Part shown: piece after piece, positions 23,394-26,154 of the stretch
Numbering within the stretch: the first letter of the stretch is position 1
Layout: every line of letters begins with the position of its first letter
DNA from: Maricaulis sp048270265
GTDB taxonomy: Bacteria > Pseudomonadota > Alphaproteobacteria > Caulobacterales > Maricaulaceae
NCBI RefSeq assembly: GCF_048270265.1
Contig: NZ_JBLWTD010000030.1
Span: forward strand, 1-26,154
Direction: 5' to 3'
Length of the DNA stretch: 26,154 nt
Translations under genes and position numbers: made by a program
The notes under the pieces: model-generated
What the model saw: only the letters and a program-made list of their open reading frames with translations
Database searches by the model: none
Told to the model about the DNA's origin: nothing

Positions 23394-23406
23394 GCCATGA
23401 TTCCTG

Positions 23407-23435
23407 TTGATTTCAGGCGTGATTGCGCTAATCAC
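23407..23435 (+). promoter_or_regulatory. promoter-like sequence with an overlapping operator-like dyad
   Basis: TTGATTT (23407-23413) and GCTA (23427-23430) with 13 bases between fit the architecture described for Caulobacter housekeeping promoters. A 6-bp dyad GTGATT (23419-23424) / AATCAC (23430-23435) with a 5-base centre covers the -10 region, so a repressor could bind there. It lies between a strong terminator and the 59-residue gene, about 50 bases upstream of its start. Confidence 0.4.
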
Positions 23436-23482
23436 TCCGGATCGTCCCTGAACATGAAATTTTGTCCTGAGAAAGGAAGATT

Positions 23483-23662
23483 ATGAGCCTCGAAACAAAC
23501 GGTCTGGGTTGCCCGGAAGCGGTCGCCTACGCATTGATGCTTCACCTTGCTGCCGTTGAAGGTGTGTCGCTGGCCGGTGGTGAAAACTCCGCCAGCAAGA
23601 AGTGGATCATGAATACCTATGCCAAGTGTCTCGAGCTTGTGAAGCAGCAGCCTGCCTCCTGA
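23483..23662 (+). CDS. small hypothetical protein, 59 residues
   Basis: I do not recognise this protein. The frame ATG 23483 to TGA 23660-23662 encodes 59 residues. It is preceded by an excellent ribosome site AAAGGAAGA with 5-6 bases of spacing and lies directly behind a terminator and a promoter-like sequence, so I regard it as a real gene despite its size. Two amphipathic segments can be seen, about 11-29 (PEAVAYALMLHLAAVEG) and 36-55 (KKWIMNTYAKCLELVKQ), suggesting a helical hairpin. It has two cysteines (10, 49), no Arg and no Asp, and neither a signal peptide nor a membrane helix. It sits alone between the sulfotransferase unit and the CMP-sugar module. A regulatory, adaptor or toxin/antitoxin role cannot be told apart from sequence. 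Confidence 0.7.
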   Translation: MSLETNGLGCPEAVAYALMLHLAAVEGVSLAGGENSASKKWIMNTYAKCLELVKQQPAS

Positions 23663-23688
23663 CATATGGTCTCGACGACTTGAATTGT

Positions 23689-23702
23689 CCTTGTCGACAA
23701 GG
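23689..23702. promoter_or_regulatory. 14-bp perfect palindrome upstream of the CMP-sugar synthetase gene
   Basis: CCTTGTCGACAAGG reads the same on both strands. It lies 26 bases after the 59-residue gene and 70 bases before the GTG of the next gene, where an operator would be expected. No T-run follows, so termination is unlikely. Confidence 0.35.
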
Positions 23703-23772
23703 GCGGCGAGCGTCTGACTGACAACGAGTTTGCGTTGATTTTTCCACGACTTTGCCCGGGTGAAGTGTTCCA

Positions 23773-24456
23773 GTGACCATCATTGCCATGATCCCGGCCC
23801 GGATGGGCAGCCAGCGGCTCAAGAAGAAAAACCTTGCGCCGCTGGCCGGAATCCCGCTGATCCGCCGTGCGGTTCGGCGCTGCCAGACGGCCGGTTGTTT
23901 CGACCGGATCGTCGTCAATTCAGAAAATGTCGAATTTCGCGAGCACGCGCTCGCCGAGGGTGCCGAATTTCACGAACGCCCTGACTGGCTCGGCGGACAC
24001 GATGCCACCAGCGAAGACTTTGTGGGCGAATTCATGCGGGCCCATCCGTGTGAGCGTGTCTACCAGGTCCATTCGATCGCGCCACTCGCTTCGGCCGAGC
24101 ATATCCGCCGCTTCGTCGAATATGCCGAGGGCGGCGAGCTGGACACCGTCCTGAGCTGTGTCGAGGAACAGATCGAATGCGCGATGGGCGGCGAGCCCGT
24201 CAATTTCAACTTTGACGCCAAGACCAACTCCCAGGAATTGCCGCCACTGCAGCGGATTACCTGGAGTCTGACCAGCTGGACGCCGTCGGTTTTCCTCGAG
24301 GCCCAGGATGCGGGGCGCTGTGCCACCTATGCCGGCCGCGTGGGGATTATGCCCTTGGATCGCTGGTCCGGGCATGTCATCAAGACGCAAGAAGACTTGG
24401 ATATCGCGGAAGCCCTGCTGAGCCATCTCGGAGACGGCCCGCAATTCGGTGGCTGA
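23773..24456 (+). CDS. CMP-sugar synthetase (acylneuraminate cytidylyltransferase family)
   Basis: This 227-residue nucleotidyltransferase couples CTP to an acidic sugar such as a nonulosonic acid (Neu, Leg, Pse) or Kdo. The CTP-binding motif IPARMGSQRLKKKNL (7-21) is clear, followed by PLAGIPLI, and VYQVHSIAPLAS occupies the usual active-site strand. Length suits NeuA/PseF/LegF proteins. GTG 23773 is chosen because it directly precedes the conserved TIIAMIPAR opening; the upstream GTGAAG is a weak ribosome site. The next genes are an oxidoreductase and a methyltransferase-like protein on the same strand, so this appears to start a module for an activated acidic sugar, perhaps for flagellin or capsule. 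No synthase of the NeuB type is seen before the window ends, so the exact sugar is undetermined. Confidence 0.85.
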   Translation: MTIIAMIPARMGSQRLKKKNLAPLAGIPLIRRAVRRCQTAGCFDRIVVNSENVEFREHALAEGAEFHERPDWLGGHDATSEDFVGEFMRAHPCERVYQVHSIAPLASAEHIRRFVEYAEGGELDTVLSCVEEQIECAMGGEPVNFNFDAKTNSQELPPLQRITWSLTSWTPSVFLEAQDAGRCATYAGRVGIMPLDRWSGHVIKTQEDLDIAEALLSHLGDGPQFGG

Positions 24457-24499
24457 ACGGGCGATCGTCCGACGCGTCACATTCCGGAAGGACAGGATA

Positions 24500-25534
24500 A
24501 TGGTGTTGAAGATCGGGGTCGTCGGATTCGGCAAGATGGGGCGAATCCGCAAGGCGACGCTTGATGCACGCAGCGATGCGCGCGTCGTGGCGCTGGCCGA
24601 TCCCTATGCCGACATGTCGGACCAGCCGGACATGATCCGGCACACGGACTGGGAAAAACTGCTCGAGGAGGACATTGATGCGGTCGTAATCAGCTGCACC
24701 AATGAGCTGATTCCCACTGTTGCCGTCGCGGCCTTGGCCAAGGGCATTCACGTCTTTTGCGAGAAGCCGCCGGGCCGCAATCCGCAGGATGTCTACCGCA
24801 TCCGCGAAGCCTCGCAGCAACGCCCGGACCTGACGGTGAAGTTCGGTTTCAACCACCGCTATCATGAATCCGTCGAACAGGCGCGGCGTCTGGTCTCCTC
24901 GCAGAGCCTCGGCAAGATCCTGTGGATGCGCGGTGTCTACGGCAAGGCCGGCGGACCGGAATTCGACAAGAACTGGCGCAATGTGCCGAGCCGCTCCGGT
25001 GGCGGTATCCTGCTCGACCAGGGCATTCACATGATCGACCTGTTCCACGACTTCTGTGGAACCTTCAGCGAAGTGAAGAGCTTCGTCACCAGCCAGTACT
25101 GGAACATTCCGGTCGAGGACAATGCCTTCGCCCTGTTGCGCAACGACCAGGGCCAGGTCGGCGTTATCCACTCTTCGGCGACGCAGTGGCGCCATACATT
25201 CCGGCTCGAGATCTTCCTTGAAAAAGGCTTCCTGACCCTGGAGGGAATCCTCTCCTCGACCATGAGCTATGGCAAGGAAACCCTGATCGTGGCGCGCAAC
25301 ACGATGGACGAGAACGGCTATCCGCTGCCCAACCCCGAGGAGGTGATCAGCTTCTTCGCCGATGACCGCTCCTGGGAAAAGGAAATGACCGAATTCGTCA
25401 CCTGCGCCCTGGCCGGCGAACCGGTGCGGATCGGCACCGTGGAACAGGCCGTCGATGCCATGGAAACGGTTTTCGCCATTTATGGCGCTGACAATAGCTG
25501 GACCCAGTCTGACGAAAGTGAGCAATCGGCATGA
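24500..25534 (+). CDS. Gfo/Idh/MocA-family NAD(P)-dependent sugar oxidoreductase
   Basis: This 344-residue two-domain oxidoreductase acts on sugars or nucleotide sugars in the cytoplasm. The N-terminal Rossmann fold has GVVGFGKMGRIR (Gly9-x-Gly11-x2-Gly14), and Glu88-Lys89-Pro90 is the family EKP motif with the catalytic Lys. The C-terminal domain carries GGGILLDQGIHMID with Asp173 and His177 in the substrate site. ATG 24500 is chosen because GGAAGGA lies 7 bases upstream; GTG 24449, overlapping the previous stop codon, has no ribosome site. It follows the CMP-sugar synthetase by 43 bases and overlaps the next gene by ATGA. Members of this family occur beside CMP-sugar genes in flagellin-glycan loci, where they modify the sugar ring, but the substrate here is unknown. 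Confidence 0.92.
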   Translation: MVLKIGVVGFGKMGRIRKATLDARSDARVVALADPYADMSDQPDMIRHTDWEKLLEEDIDAVVISCTNELIPTVAVAALAKGIHVFCEKPPGRNPQDVYRIREASQQRPDLTVKFGFNHRYHESVEQARRLVSSQSLGKILWMRGVYGKAGGPEFDKNWRNVPSRSGGGILLDQGIHMIDLFHDFCGTFSEVKSFVTSQYWNIPVEDNAFALLRNDQGQVGVIHSSATQWRHTFRLEIFLEKGFLTLEGILSSTMSYGKETLIVARNTMDENGYPLPNPEEVISFFADDRSWEKEMTEFVTCALAGEPVRIGTVEQAVDAMETVFAIYGADNSWTQSDESEQSA

Positions 25535-26154
25535 AAACCTCGGTCCTGATTGACGAAATGCGCCTCGCCGAAGTCCGTCCGGACCAGGTCTCGAAACGCT
25601 ACGAGGAATTGCGCCGGGCCGAAGCCGCGCATCTGCTGCAGAACCCGTCGACGCGCTGGGTCGGCCGCGCCAATCCAACCCGCAGCTGCAAGCCGGAACC
25701 GGCCTTCATGTCTGACGGGCTCAGCTTTCATCATTGTCCCGACAGCGGCTCCCTCTTCGCCTCGCCCGTGCCGGTGCAGGACGAACTCGACCGTCTGGCC
25801 CGTGATGGCGAGGCTGCGCGCTGGCGCCGCGACTATTTCGGTCACCGCTTCTCGGAAAAACAGCGCCAGTCGATCCACGCGCCCATCGTGCGCTGGGCCC
25901 AGGAAGTCATCGACGAGTACGGGCTTGAAGCCCCGCGCACCGCGCTGGTGGGCAATGACGAGACCGGTCTGGCCACCTCACTCAGCGCCATGGGCCGGCT
26001 CGGCGAGATGGTGCTGACCGAGCGCGTCTCCGGTCAGCCTGCGCCCGAGGGCACAGTGGAGACACCCGTTTCCGAACTCGGTGCCGCCTCCTTCGATCTC
26101 GTCTTCGACATGGGTTCGCTGGAACGGGTTTCCGATCCGGAACGCCGCTTTGCC
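25531..26154 (+). CDS. methyltransferase-like protein, N-terminal part (3' end outside window)
   Basis: The frame starts at ATG 25531, overlapping the oxidoreductase stop codon by four bases (ATGA), and stays open to the window edge (208 codons). Residues near 67-78, HHCPDSGSLFASPVP, recall the zinc-ribbon segment (CxxCG...NPxP) that precedes many class I AdoMet methyltransferase domains in glycan loci, but with the second Cys replaced. TALVGNDETG near 138 sits where the AdoMet glycine motif should be but lacks its glycines. FDLVFDMGSLERVSDPERRF near 189 matches the downstream EHxxDP block. I infer a methyltransferase relative, possibly degenerate in cofactor binding, that modifies the sugar made by the two preceding genes. 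The C-terminal half is missing, so activity cannot be judged. Confidence 0.65.
   Translation, partial: MKTSVLIDEMRLAEVRPDQVSKRYEELRRAEAAHLLQNPSTRWVGRANPTRSCKPEPAFMSDGLSFHHCPDSGSLFASPVPVQDELDRLARDGEAARWRRDYFGHRFSEKQRQSIHAPIVRWAQEVIDEYGLEAPRTALVGNDETGLATSLSAMGRLGEMVLTERVSGQPAPEGTVETPVSELGAASFDLVFDMGSLERVSDPERRFA

Noticed and set aside
23773..24456. Naming the cytidylyltransferase neuA, pseF or kdsB
   Set aside because: The CTP motif is shared by all three and no pathway gene in the window separates them.

Overview
The window looks like a surface-polysaccharide / glycan-modification island from a high-G+C alphaproteobacterium. Uniformly high G+C, strong G/C third-position bias, GGAG-type ribosome binding sites with some GTG/TTG starts, and a prosthecate-bacterium style of glycan locus suggest a marine Maricaulis/Hyphomonas-like organism. 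This is an inference from composition and gene content, not from a marker gene. I see no rRNA, tRNA, CRISPR array, insertion sequence or phage gene.

Layout. (1) 1-1819, plus strand: the 3' end of a UDP-glucose 6-dehydrogenase gene, then a phosphomannomutase/phosphoglucomutase (sugar-nucleotide supply). (2) 1842-6962, minus strand: two tandem paralogous acyltransferase-3/SGNH proteins, each with the same beta-rich C-terminal extension; the upstream copy has Asn in place of the SGNH catalytic Asp. (3) 7378-13516, plus strand: a 1060-residue protein of about fifteen exactly spaced 46-residue repeats fused to an FkbM-type methyltransferase, a GmhA-like SIS protein with altered metal-site positions, a DUF115/MptE-like protein, and a WcaC-like glycosyltransferase. 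(4) 13452-17049, minus strand: gmd-fcl (GDP-L-fucose synthesis) followed by a glycosyltransferase whose 3' end overlaps the gene converging on it. (5) 17529-21675, plus strand: a Wzm/Wzt ABC exporter with a C-terminal Wzt glycan-binding domain, another glycosyltransferase, and a 6-phosphogluconolactonase homologue. (6) 21785-23333: two unrelated-looking sulfotransferases, each with its own start signals and separated by a strong hairpin. (7) 23483-26154: a 59-residue orphan gene with its own promoter-like sequence, then a CMP-sugar synthetase, a Gfo/Idh/MocA oxidoreductase and a methyltransferase-like gene that runs off the end.

How they could work together: mannose-6-P is converted to mannose-1-P (PMM), GDP-mannose becomes GDP-L-fucose (Gmd, Fcl), and UDP-glucuronate comes from Ugd. 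Three GT-B glycosyltransferases (and perhaps the DUF115 protein) assemble a fucose-containing glycan that Wzm/Wzt exports. Acyltransferases, sulfotransferases and the FkbM protein decorate or cap it. The final genes probably open a separate module for a CMP-activated acidic sugar. The most unusual element is the repeat-FkbM fusion. Beside an ABC exporter of the kind that needs chain-end modification, its helical repeats could act as a spacer or length ruler; this is a hypothesis, not something the sequence proves.
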